The position numbers and the translations under genes are program-made. Below, one piece after another: positions 46,523 through 57,319 of a DNA stretch of 64,000 bases. Source of the DNA: Selaginella tamariscina (Eukaryota; Streptophyta; Lycopodiopsida; Selaginellales; Selaginellaceae). The number at the start of each line of letters is the position of its first letter. Positions within the stretch are counted from its first letter, which is position 1. Where the stretch lies: the NCBI GenBank assembly GCA_003024785.1, contig PUQB01000668.1:1-64000 (forward strand). The letters are read 5' to 3'. The notes beneath the pieces were generated by a model that was not told where the DNA came from, searched no databases, and was given only the letters and a program-made list of their open reading frames with translations.

Positions 46523-47242
46523 TCAAGCTGTAGCAGGCTGTGCAGCTCCATCTGCTGCAGCTGGTGCTTTCTTCTTTGTCTTCTTGGCTTCCTCTGCTGC
46601 TAGCTGCTCTTGATACTGCCGGTTCAGCTCTTGTACTAAAGCTCTCTCTTCCGCATCCTCTTGAACAATCTGTATGTATGTATACTAGCAATGTTACTAC
46701 ACACGCCGCCCGTGTGATATACCTTTTCAAGCTTAAGAACGTCTCTCCATATGTTTGCACCCTCGGGGCAACGCTTGTAACTGCAAAAAGAAACGGTGAG
46801 ACGGTGTTAAATGAAAAGGAAATCAATCATACTCCGATTCGTAAAGCTCTTCCTCAATTGGAGACTGGTATTCACATCGATGTTCAACCCACAAGTTGCT
46901 TGATTCGGGGTCATCTTTGTTTGCATATCTGAACACAAAGTCAAAGTAAAATTAACAGAAATGCAGCTTTCCTAAGTGATTACCATTGACACGACGCTTT
47001 CTGGGACGAAGAGACTCTCGGACTGGAAAGCAGCTTACTTGACTCCAAGAACAGCTGCGGTCAGGCCCAATGGCGTAATCAGCAAGTCATTAGGCTGTAT
47101 ACATATAATCAGATTTACTGTAGATTTAAGCAGTAAATCTGATTATATGTATACAGCCTAATGACTTTCTTACCTTCACTCTGTAAGTTATTAGATCGTC
47201 TGGTTCAGTGTAGAATGCGGGCACCTTCTTCTTCGGAGCCAT
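46523..47242 (-). CDS. Small Lys-rich protein of unrecognised family, five exons
   Basis: Start ATG 47,242 and stop TGA 46,523. Spliced exons give MAPKKKVPAFYTEPDDLITY, PNDLLITPLGLTAAVLGVKY, ANKDDPESSNLWVEHRCEYQ, SPIEEELYES, YKRCPEGANIWRDVLKLEK and a coiled, charged tail (EDAEERALVQELNRQYQEQL, then KKTKKKAPAAADG). It is about 142 residues with a possible hydrophobic patch (LGLTAAVLG) but no signal I can assign. Four introns: 47,095-47,173, about 46,929-47,038, about 46,787-46,833 and about 46,669-46,722, all with GT/AG ends. The reading frame is clean, so it is a real gene. I do not recognise the family. Intron 1 is a perfect hairpin (see separate entry). Confidence 0.8.
47084..47167 (-). repeat. 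Perfect 37-bp inverted repeat filling intron 1 (mirtron-like)
   Basis: Arms 47,084-47,120 and 47,131-47,167 are exact inverted complements around a 10-nt loop (TAGATTTAAG on the plus strand). The intron of the minus-strand gene runs 47,173 (GTAAGA) to 47,095 (TACAG), so the hairpin starts at intron base 7. Its 3' arm includes the 3' splice site and the first 11 nt of exon 2. Confidence 0.95.
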
Positions 47243-47257
47243 CAATAAAACAAAAAA

Positions 47258-47372
47258 AACATGAAGCGGTATGCCCTAAAAAGGACTAATTCCTTTTCCT
47301 TTCAAGGATTCCGGCTCGAACCCACGACCACAAGGTTAAAGCCTTACGCTCTACCGACTGAGCTAGGGCGGC
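47258..47372 (-). ncRNA. tRNA-Lys-like Pol III unit (SINE or tRNA pseudogene)
   Basis: Minus strand from 47,372: GCCGCCC, then A box TAGCTCAGTCGG, a D stem, an anticodon arm TAAGG-CTTTAA-CCTTG (the loop is 6 nt, one short of CTTTTAA), and B box GGTTCGAGCC (about 47,312-47,321). The 3' half of the T and acceptor stems is replaced by unrelated sequence, which runs to a T8 tract near 47,262. This is not a functional tRNA. A tRNA-derived SINE or a decayed tRNA-Lys gene are the options. It occupies most of the gap of about 180 bp between two divergent genes. Confidence 0.65.
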
Positions 47373-47421
47373 TGCCTGAACAGGCATTTTGTTGTAATTT
47401 TACGTTTCCTTCAGCGAGGAC

Positions 47422-49602
47422 ATGGATCAAGAGTACGACGTCATTGTTCTTGGGACTGGATTAAAAGAATGCATTCTAAGTGGTTTGCTCTCCGTGGATC
47501 GTCTCAAAGTACATTCCTACATATTAAAGTAAAAAAATTTAATGTAAGTGCATTGGTTTCTAGGTATTGCATATGGACAGGAATGATTACTACGGAGGTG
47601 ATTCAGCTTCTCTCACGCTTGTTCAGGTGCGAATTATTACTCCCCATCTCATTGTTCATTCTTGAATTATTTCTTTTCATCTTTAACAGTTCTGGAAGAA
47701 GTTCAGAGGCAGTGATAAACCTCCACCAACTCTGGGTTCAAATAGAGAGTATAATATTGATATGGTTCCTAAGGTCAGCATAATATTTGTGTGTGTGTGT
47801 GTGTGTGACACTAAATGTTTTAGCTTGCAGTTTATGATGGCAAATGGGGCTTTGGTTAGAGCTCTCATCCACGCAGATGTTACAAAGTACGTCTCTTTCA
47901 AGGCAGTAGATGGAAGCTACGTGTATGTGAAGGTAATTTATTGGTAATAAACCAAACAAAATATACAAGCGTTTCGATGTAGATACAAAAGGTTCCTTCA
48001 AATGATATGGAAGCTTTGAAGTCCCCGCTCATGGGACTATTTGAGAAGCGCCGAGCTAAGAAGTTCTTCTGTTATGTTCAAGATTACAATGAAAGAGATC
48101 TTAAAACACATGATGGTTTAGACCTCAGCACCGTTCCATTCCGTCAACTCGTGGAGTATGCACTTGACATCTCTGTATAACTTCATATTTCACTACTCTT
48201 ATATGGTAATATATGTGTATATACGTGCACACACACACACATTGTGTGGTCTTTGTTTTCCAGAAAGTTTGGACTTGAAGAAAACACAATCGACTTCATT
48301 GGCCATGCACTAGCCTTGCACAGGAACGATAGGTACCTTGATGAACCAGCTATGAAGACTGTCAAGAGAGTTAAGGTATAGGGAAGTGACTACTCAAGGA
48401 TTTGTTGTTTTTACAACTCAAGTCATGTTTGTAGTTGTATGCAGAATCCTTGGCACGCTTTGAAGGAGGATCTCCTTATATATACCACTGTATGGGCTAG
48501 GAGAGCTCCCACAAGTTAGTACATCTTTATGTTTGATCAAATTTATCTTTTCTGTATGCTGATGTTCTTTACCTGGACAGGCATTTGCTCGCTTGAGTGC
48601 AGTGTACGGTGGGACTTACATGCTTTCCAAGCCAGATTGTAAGGTAACTCGTTAAAACTGTACTAAAGTAGTAACTGTTTCACAATTTTAATCATTGGCT
48701 TGCTTGGTTGTCTTAAATTTTAGGTTGAGTTTGATGAGCAAGGTAAGGTTAGAGGTGTTAGCTCTGCAGGAGAAACTGCTGTCACAAAAAAAGTGGTTTG
48801 TGATCCGTCTTATCTCCCTGAAAAGGTAATATTACTCTCTCTCTCACACACACACAAAATGCACACACGTTCATTACGCGACTGCGTGTTTTAATATAAT
48901 ATACCCCACACATCCACTCACAGGTGAGGAAGGTGGAAAGGTTGCACGCGCAATCTGCATAATGAGTCATCCCATCCCGGACACTGACAATTCGTCATCT
49001 GTGCAAAATAATCTTGCCTCAGAAGCAACTTGGTCGTCACACTGACATGTAAGATGATTACCGCGGTTGCTACTATCTTTCTTACGAGTGTTCTTGTAGG
49101 TATATATTTTGTTGTTCATCCTCTCATCACGTGGCTCCCAAGGGAAGTTTATCGCATTTGTCTCCACACAAGCAGAAACAGACAGGCCACAAGCAGAGTT
49201 AGAGCCAGGTTTGAGGCTGCTTGGACCGCTGGATGAAGCGTTCTTTGACGTGTATGATCTTTAGAGCCCATAAATCACCCGGCTCAGGATAACTGCTTCA
49301 TCTCCAAGGTAATATATCGATACATATTCAACTTGTACACGTACAAATTTGTATATACTTGTGCCTATATAGCTGACCTGTGCTTGGATCGTGTAGAGCT
49401 ACGATCCACTACGCACTTTGAGACAGTAATGCATGATGTTCTCGCCATGTACACAGAGTTAACTGGAAAGGTATGAGTTTAAAGTTAAAACCTGAATGGT
49501 AGTTGGATGTTTATATTGTTTTTCGCGTCGGTAGGTTCTGGATTTGGAAGCAGAGATCTTAGTGCTGCCACCACAAGAAATTTTTGTGCTATCACATTTT
49601 GA
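47422..49602 (+). CDS. GDI: Rab GDP dissociation inhibitor
   Basis: Extracts GDP-bound prenylated Rabs from membranes and recycles them. Start [20 protein letters not shown] is the nucleotide-fold/SCR1 segment, then LLSVDRLKV and [18 protein letters not shown]. Exons follow with [142 protein letters not shown] and a C-terminus near 49,600. About twelve short introns. Frameshifts near 48,490, 48,940, 49,010 and 49,255 fall in conserved stretches. A (TG)n tract lies in the intron at 47,792. Confidence 0.95.
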
Positions 49603-49627
49603 TTATTTTAAATGAATACTATGTTTC

Positions 49628-49641
49628 AGGTTTAGGGTTTT
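49628..49641 (+). promoter_or_regulatory. Telo-box upstream of uL24m
   Basis: AGGTTTAGGGTTTT, about 18 bp before the ATG at 49,659, an AAACCCTAAA motif on the complement. Confidence 0.5.
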
Positions 49642-49658
49642 AGAAACCGTGGTTCGCC

Positions 49659-50596
49659 ATGGCCGTGGGGTTCAAGCGGCCGATTGTGACATTCAGGAAA
49701 TGGAGAATTCTGCGCGGCGACAAGGTACAATCTCAATCTCAGCTCGTTTTGCTCTCCATCTGAAGAAGCACTTTCACAAAAACAGGTGATGATCATAACT
49801 GGTAAAGACAAGGGCTTGACAGGAACGGTCCGTGAGGTTATCCGAAAGAAGAACAAGCTGATTGTTGAAGGAAAATCTGGTAATGTCTTTACTCCATATC
49901 TTTATTGCCACAGCCTTGTTTGTTCCAGGTTAAAAAGCATGTTAGACGGACTGTGAACAATTTAAGTGGAGTTATCACCCAGGAATGTCCCATCCACGTC
50001 TCGAATGTGCAGCTTGTGGATCCAGTTAGTGGGTATGTGCATCAGTTGCTTCGTAGTCTCTTCGCTTATATTTATGTCTTGCTGTTACACAGGGGTCCCG
50101 TGAGAGCTAGATATGGCTTCCTGGAGGACGGGACCAAAGTGCGAGTTTCAGTGGGGCATTTTGGTACTGGCAGCGTCATACCCAGGCCGGAATGCTTAAC
50201 AGTGAAAAAGATCCGCAAAGACGGTAAGCAAAAACGGTTATATCATATCATGCAAGTCGCAAATGAGCAAGGCTTTTGGCTTTTGTTTTAGGTGGTCCTA
50301 AGAACACGCTAAAGGACGAAGTAGTGGAGAGAACATACGATCCGGCAATAGGACTGGGGATTCATCCGTCTTGGAACTTCTTCTACATGTACGAGCAGAA
50401 ATATCCAAGGTTGCAGAGGTTTCCACCTCGAGAAGTCAGAGGTCCTCGAGCGTACGACTACTACAGGAACCTAAATAATGCTCCCAACCTGCTCCCTTAC
50501 ACGCCGTCAAAGCGGGAGCAGAGGATGGCACGGTTGAAGGAGAAGGAAGAAGTCATTGCCGCCATTGCTGCTCAGAAACAAGCTGGACCTGTTTGA
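49659..50596 (+). CDS. Mitochondrial large-subunit ribosomal protein L24 (uL24m, KOW)
   Basis: Organellar ribosome assembly-initiator protein. MAVGFKRPIVTFRKWRILRG is followed by the KOW motif VMIITGKDKGLTGTVREVIR, then KKNKLIVEGK, KKHVRRTVNN, CPIHVSNVQLVDPVSG, GPVRARYGFLEDGTKVRVSV and SVIPRPECL. The C-terminal extension YDPAIGLGIHPSWNFFYMYE resembles plant mitochondrial uL24 more than the plastid or cytosolic forms. No cleavable presequence is evident at the N-terminus. Five exons with short introns. Ends TGA 50,594-50,596. A small shift occurs at the exon beginning near 49,930. Confidence 0.88.
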
Positions 50597-50893
50597 TAAA
50601 CTTAGTTGCTGCAAAACATTTACAACTTGGCTACATTTCTGATTATGGATGTCTGATAATCCAAAAGAAGACCTCCTTGAATTTGCATGCCTTCTCACAT
50701 GGATATGGTATTCCCTCAATATGCGTCCTGTCGGTGAAGTGAGTATTGAGGGACTATGTTTCGAAAATATTCAGGAGACAAAGACGGTAAGCCTTGATAA
50801 TCACTCTACAAGTGCAAATAATATGCATAAAGTTTTTATTCTAACTTAATCACGCCTTTTAAACCTCATAGAAGCTTTCAACATAGACACAAG

Positions 50894-51693
50894 TTAGGAT
50901 GTTTTCTTCTCTATTGCAATAACCTGAGTGGAGCCAGATGCTGACACTGCAGACAGAGCAGAAGCTGTCGTTGCCAGTGATGCACGGAAGAATTCCATAG
51001 CCTTCTTAGCTAATTGCCACATGCACCACCCGAAAAGTATCCATCCTGCACGTTGGTAATCTACTTAATATCTTACTTGAAATTATATAAGTTAAAGACT
51101 TCACCTGTGACAAAAACTACACCCACAACAGTGAAGAAAGCTATCGAAGAGATTACAACAGCTGCTGTTAAAAGGGCTCCGACGTAGATCGCAGTAAGTA
51201 TTGCAAAGAACATGGCTATGAACGCTCCAACTCCGGACACGGACATGAGAAATCCAATAGCTATTGCATTAGCCGTCGCTGTGATGAAGAACAATATAAA
51301 TGTTGCTAGTGCTGCCAAAGACACAAACACCACAATGCCCACCTGTAATAAACAAATTGTATAGTAATCAATAAATAGACATTTTCGAAGCATTTCTACT
51401 GCTAACTGCATGCTCATTAACCAATTGCACATGAATATACCCAAGAAATGTAAATTAGAACTAACCGCGCTGACAAGGAAGGCTCTCCAGGGACCTCCGC
51501 GATGCATCCAGTTCATGATGTCTGCAGACGCCGATCTGGCAGCGAGCTTGAAATGGGGAGCGCGTTGAGACAGAGCTTCCCTGGTTCGCTGAAGCAACGA
51601 GCGATCCATATGATCATCGTCCTGCGGCGTCAGTACCTCCGCGGCCATCTCCCTGAGCATATCCACAAGGTTGTCTTGCTCCATCTCCACCAT
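50894..51693 (-). CDS. Multi-pass membrane protein of unrecognised family
   Basis: Start ATG 51,693 (MVEMEQDNLVDMLREMAAEV), a soluble N-terminal segment of about 75 residues, then an intron at about 51,462-51,343. Next come hydrophobic segments: VGIVVFVSLAALATFILFFI, ANAIAIGFLMSVSGVGAFIA, MFFAILTAIYVGALLTAAVV and ISSIAFFTVVGVVFVTG. A second intron at about 51,102-51,048 leads to a last exon, WILFGWCMWQLAKKAMEFFR, with a Ser/Ala tail ending KKTS. The stop is at 50,894. The architecture (short amphipathic N-terminus plus clustered hairpin helices) recalls lipid-droplet/promethin-like proteins, but I cannot assign it. Confidence 0.75.
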
Positions 51694-52947
51694 TGTGTGT
51701 AGATTTAGGGCTTGTGCATTGCTGCCATGTGTCTATTTAATGTCAGCTAATGCACTATGAAACAGCCGAGCATTTAATAATTTCTATGTTATATCAATTC
51801 AATTCCTTCTTTTATTTACTAGTCACATTTTAATAAATTCTGTTATAAAAATAAAATTTTTATGTATAATAATGTTGCATGAATTTAATATATGTATTTT
51901 AAGTGTTAAGGAATTAATGTTAACTATTAAAGTTTTGTTCCCTGTACATCGAATCATTTTAGTACAATTAAAAAACTCACATTTTCATGATTTTTATATG
52001 GTTTAAATAGATCATATATTATTCAATTAAATAATCCAAAAACTTTTTAATAAACTAGTTAATCATTTACCTTTACAGTTAAAAAAAGAAATAACACTTT
52101 GAATCATTAGTATATTGTAAAGAATTAGTTAGATATAATATTTCATGGCATACTAATGAACAAACACAACAAATATTTAAAAAGTTTGAAGACTTTTGTG
52201 AGTTATAACATCAATATATATTTGACTATGGAGCTAATTATTTTAATTATAACAACTTTTATAATTTTGTTATTTTAGGTGCATGTGATATGTCTTTATG
52301 TTTTTTATAATTTGATATTGGAACTGTAAATTCTTTATATGACAATTATCACAGTTCCACCTAGTAAAGTCAATTAACTTAAGTATATGAGGATCATCTA
52401 ATTAAAACTTATTAGGCTCATTTTTTCACTAACGAATGGTTAATTGTCTAAGTTAATAAAATTACAAGAAATTATTTATTCTACCATGGGTTTGTTTTCT
52501 TGTTAGTTTTATTATTTACAATCTTAGTGGCACCTACATATAGTTTCTTCATTTAATCCAAGGATTTAAATGTAATAACCAAATATATAGCTAACTAACA
52601 AAATATACTACAGAGTTTAATAATGCCCTAACTATGTACATCATATATTGCATCTAACCTATGGCCTTATAATTATTATGTCAGCATAATAATAAACACA
52701 TTTAATATTCAAATTCAATTAAGAATTTTCACTATGGTATAGGTCACTATTGTACCATAGTGAAAATCCTTAATTGAATTTGAACACTAAATGTGGTACT
52801 ATGTTCAAGTAAAACAAAATAATACATGTGTAATATATAGTATATTATTGAATTCTATAGGTCTCTTATAAATTTATAAACATATTGAATTCTATAAGCC
52901 TCTTGCAAATTTATAAACACAAATTTATATATATATATATATAATAT

Positions 52948-52981
<34 letters not shown>

Positions 52982-54075
52982 TTAACTCTGTATGTACATA
53001 CATCATACTTAAACAAGATATGTGGATTTACAAACATATATATACGAGCTATAAATATGTATATATAAAAACATATATTGCTTGCAATTGCATCCAAGTA
53101 GCAATATGTGATTATATGCATATTGTACATGTGAATCAATCACACAAGTGTTTGTGATATCTACATATTTTATACGCACACACACACACATCAACAATGC
53201 CCTCGAGATATAGACATCTCATAATTTAATTAGTAAAAATCTCTTAAAACAATATGGAAATGAAAATTGTGCAATGGTAATTTATTTTTTAATTCAATTA
53301 ATTACTTTAAATATAAAGTCATAATGTTTTTAAATTTATCAAGGGCTAAATAATCACTTGTTAATGGAATGGGAGCCTATATTACAATGAAATATAATCC
53401 TATATTATTATTTATAGAGAAACGTGCATTCAATTATGTGTTTAATTTTATAGAGATATATATAGAAAGGGCATTTGGCCAGCTCAAAGGATTAAAAGAA
53501 TGTAGAGTGTAATTTAAAAATGATAGAGATATGAATAAGTGCATATTGTACACTTTATAATATGCTTTTTTAAATAATAAAGATGCATTTGATTCTATAT
53601 GGATTGAGCAAGCTAACAATTATTATATGAATTTGAAAATTTTAAACTTAAATGGATTAAAACTAATTTTGATTTATATACAATGATTGAATATAAAATT
53701 CATAAATTTAAAAATGTTCGACCATTGAAAGAAGCAAAGTTTATTTATTAATTTGTACACAGTGAAAAATGTTTTGTTATAGGTAATGAAACTTAACAAG
53801 AATTATGCAAGTTAAGAAAATCATAAATAATTTAATAATGATCTTTCATGCACAATGAATGAAATAATTTTAAAATGCATTTTATTATCTTTTGTAATAA
53901 TATTAAAATTATTAATATTTTTAAATGTGTTTTAAAGTATATGGGTTGAATGTATGCATATATATTTTATATGGAAGATATATATAAACTTAACATAATA
54001 ACATGGATGTGTGTGTATATACCAAATGAAGTTTGTATTGTATCATAGATATTTATATCTCTTCCCAAACTTGTT
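51694..54075. other. AT-rich intergenic region with microsatellites
   Basis: No gene is supported; the short ORFs are AT-rich noise. It holds an (AT)n tract at 52,927-52,980, a (CA)n run near 53,176-53,190 and a long hairpin at 52,698-52,794. It marks the boundary between the gene island and the right-hand retroelement block. Confidence 0.6.
52698..52794. repeat. Imperfect 42-bp inverted repeat (MITE-like hairpin)
   Basis: Arms 52,698-52,739 and 52,753-52,794 are complementary with three mismatches (for example ATTTTCACTATGGTA against TACCATAGTGAAAAT), separated by 13 nt. Confidence 0.9.
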
Positions 54076-55566
54076 ATGTTCCTTATTCGCCTAGGGTCAT
54101 ATTCTAAGGCATTACCTCTTCGAGTCATGTCTTTTCAATTGTATAATGTGATTTTAGGTTTTAATTATATGTATGCTGAGGGTGTACATGTGGACTTCAG
54201 CATAGAGAGGTTTTCATTCTTGGTTATTCTCCCTTACAAGCACAATCTACAGTGCGGTTTGGAAGCAAAGGTGGTCTTTCCTCCCGATCCATCTTCCAAA
54301 TGCCATCAAAAGAATATGGAAAAGCTTCTTTGTCAGTTCCTAAATTTACAACATCCAATAGTGGTAGGGAGGACTGCAGTTAACACTTGCTATTTGATTA
54401 ATACAAAATATGTTACACCAGTAAAGGCTCTAGTTCATCGACGGTCTCCTCGAGAGAAGCAAGAGATGGCGCAAACTGTTCAGAATACGTTAACTAAAGG
54501 AGTGGTACGTTCGTTTTGTAGTCCATGGGCTTCTGAGCCTCATATAATCGACAAAGCAGATGGAGGTAGGCATTTCACGATTGATTTTCGGCCTTTAAGT
54601 AATGTGACGGTACTAAATAGTTATCCTATACCACGCATGGATGACCTTATTCATTGGTTCACGACACTAGATCTAGCTTTAGTCCAGTATATGCAACCAA
54701 GATTACTTTTCAAACACTTAATGAATTGTATGAGTTCATAATGATACCTTTTAGTTTGATGAATGCTCCAACCACGTTTTAACAACTCATGGATGAAGTC
54801 ATTCGAGGTTTGGAATCTTTTGCAGGAGTGTTTGCGGACGATCTTTTGGTACATTTAACTGGTACATAAGAAGAACATTTGGCTTACATGGAGAAGATCT
54901 TATTACGGTTGCGACATTATCAACTGATGTTGAAATTGTCAAAGTGCAAGTTTAATCAGACTTTTATGAAGTATTTGGGAGTTGTTATCTCTTGTCCAGA
55001 TCCAACAAAGATTCAGGTAGTGAAAGAGTTCTTGGTTCCAAAAACACATCATAAACTTCAAAAAATTCTGAGCAAGGTGACTTACTTGACATAGTTCATT
55101 CCATATTTGGTGGATGAAATGGCTCCACTATGTGCTTTGTTCCGTTCCTCTTCTTTCTCATGGTCCTCTCAATGTCAGTCTTCCTTCGAGTCTCTTATCC
55201 ATCTCTTGACTTTTGCTCCTCTTCTTTATTATCTTAATTTTCTCGCCTCTTTATTCTTTGTATTAATGCTTTAAATATTGGTCTAGGTGCTAATCTCATG
55301 TAAGAAGATCCAGAATCATGTCAATGACATTCTATTGCATATGCCAGTCGAAGTCGTAGTGTTTCAGAACTCAATTATTCAACTACAGATAAGGAATGTT
55401 TAACAGTTGTTTGGGTATTTCATAAGTTTCATGTTTACCTTCATAGTTTTACAACCTTGATAAAATGTGATCATGTTTTTAGTACATTTAGTATTAAAGA
55501 AAAACATTTAATGGGTCGACATGCACGATGGGCATTAACATTACAAAATTATCAATTCACAATGCA
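54076..55566 (+). pseudogene. Ty3/gypsy RT-RNase H relic (left half)
   Basis: RT motifs on the plus strand: PREKQEMAQTVQNTLTKGVV, CSPWASEPHIIDKADGG, HFTIDFRPLSNVTVLNSYPI, then SLMNAPTTF and FADDLLVHL (FADD at the active site instead of YLDD). RNase H remnants with LNYSTTDKECLTVV and GRHARWALTLQNYQF follow. The frame is broken at about 54,740, 54,868 and 55,095. The sequence stops at TTCACAATGCA (55,566) where an LTR-A element is inserted and resumes at 62,761. Confidence 0.85.
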
Positions 55567-57319
55567 TGTCATAGTTTTTACTATGACTCGACCCTTTACT
55601 TTGGACGTTGACTGTTGTTACCTACTGTACTATGTTGATGGACCCTAGATGTAGTGAGAAACAGCCCGCTTAGTGCACTTAGGTGTTTAAGGGTAGTTCG
55701 GCCGGCTATCTTTAGATATCGCGAGAAACTCTAAGCGAAGGTAGCACTTACCTTCTAGAAAACCCACCCCCAATTTTGACGTCCCGAATAGGCTGATTGG
55801 TCCTTGAGATGAGTTCGGCGTGATAAGTAGGGTTAGGAACACCCCTAGGGTTGACCTAACCCTAGGGTTGCCCTAACCCACGCCCTAAAACCCCACCCCC
55901 TTGGGTAGGGTTTAGGGGTAGGAGTAAGGGTGAGTTATAGGCTCATATTGCTAATTTATCTAAGGGGCTAGAATTCAGTGCCAGCCCACTAATACAAACA
56001 GGAAAAGGGGGGGGCTCCGTCACATAAATAAGGTAGAGTATACGTAGGAGAGCTCCTGGGTTCATGAATGAGTTCGTTGCTCTTCTGCCGGTGCAAGCTT
56101 CAGCTTGTGTCGTTAAGGTACAACCCTCTGTTTGTGCCGCCCTAACTTCCAGATGCCAGGGGTACGTCCCACCTTCGGGGTAGCTTACCCTTAACGTTGG
56201 CGAATCCATGCCTGGGAGGTCTTGTCGGGATGCACGTTCCAAGAGGCAGAGGTTGAGGCTTATCTCTAACCTCCTCCTCCACTTCAAGCTAGGTGTAGCA
56301 CTCACGGCCAAGCAAGGCACATCTGTGTCCTTGTCCAACTGTGGGCGTGGGATCTTGTTTGACAGGTTCACGTTACTGGTTCCTGAGGGTTCATTGAGGG
56401 GTTCTAGAGTTGGCATTTAGGAACCACGTTTGTGGTACTTGGTGCAACTCTTGAATCTAAGGGCTATGGCATGATAGCCCACATCTTGGAAGGCAGTGTC
56501 ACATGGGGATGTGACACTGGGCTAAACGTCACATGGTACAACGCCCGAGGCACGCCCTTTGGGGTTATGTCATGGGCTTGTCGCTAAGGGGTTGGATACT
56601 CTAGCAAACAGGCATGCTTGTGCTTGCACTAGGGTGCTAAGCCTTGGGCATCCGCTCGAGGGAGGTTAGGTCTCGTAACTAGGTGTGCTTTGGCACACTT
56701 GGCTAGGGGAGTGTTCTCCTTGGAATCCAGGGGTTGAACAACCTAAGCTCATTAGCAGAAGCCCTTTCGTAAGGCACTCGCAAGGTCATGTGCTTAGGGT
56801 TATCCCAAACCTAGCCTTAGGGAGTTTGCTCGTGTTCGCCTACGGCACACACTCGTGTCCTCACTAAGTACTAGCCCTAGGTCTAGGGTGTAACTTGGCC
56901 ACTCAAACCCTTAGGGGTTAGTCGTGGTTCAGGGTACCCCTTGTCGCCCTAAAGGGGTTGTACTCCCGGATGAGGGTGATTCCTCAAGGGGTAAGTGACA
57001 ATGCCTTAGCTGTATCACGGGGTATGTGTGGAACACACGTCTCCTTGATGGGGGTTAGGGCATGAGCCTGTCTAGGTCTTCTAGGGCAAGACCCTAAGTC
57101 AACTAGGGTTATCCCTCAAGGGTTCTGGGGGCAGACATTCTAGGGAGACTTAGGCTAAACCCTAAGTCTCTTGTCCACTTGGGCATTAGAGTCTAACCCT
57201 AGGGGTCGTTGGGGTTGTTCTGGGGAACTTAGCGTTGCTCACACAGGGTGATGACGCCGAATGGCCACCTGGCAGCCACGTGTTGCCACGTGTTGGCCCT
57301 TTGGGTTAAAACTCTGACA
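55567..57319 (+). repeat. LTR-A 5' LTR
   Basis: Contains a run of eight G at 56,007-56,014 and, at 55,836-55,935, clustered CCCTAACCC/TAGGGTTTAGGGG motifs. It is nearly identical to 60,996-62,760, so insertion was recent. Confidence 0.93.

Noticed and set aside
47306-47372. Functional tRNA-Lys gene
   Set aside because: The anticodon loop is one base short and the 3' T-stem and acceptor halves are missing, so a mature tRNA could not form.
52855-53197. Tyr/Ile-rich ORFs in the AT tract
   Set aside because: They are translations of (AT)n and AT-rich DNA with no splice or domain evidence.
56208-56867. ORFs shared between the two copies of LTR-A
   Set aside because: They recur in every LTR-A copy, in both orientations and with broken frames; LTR sequence and not genes.
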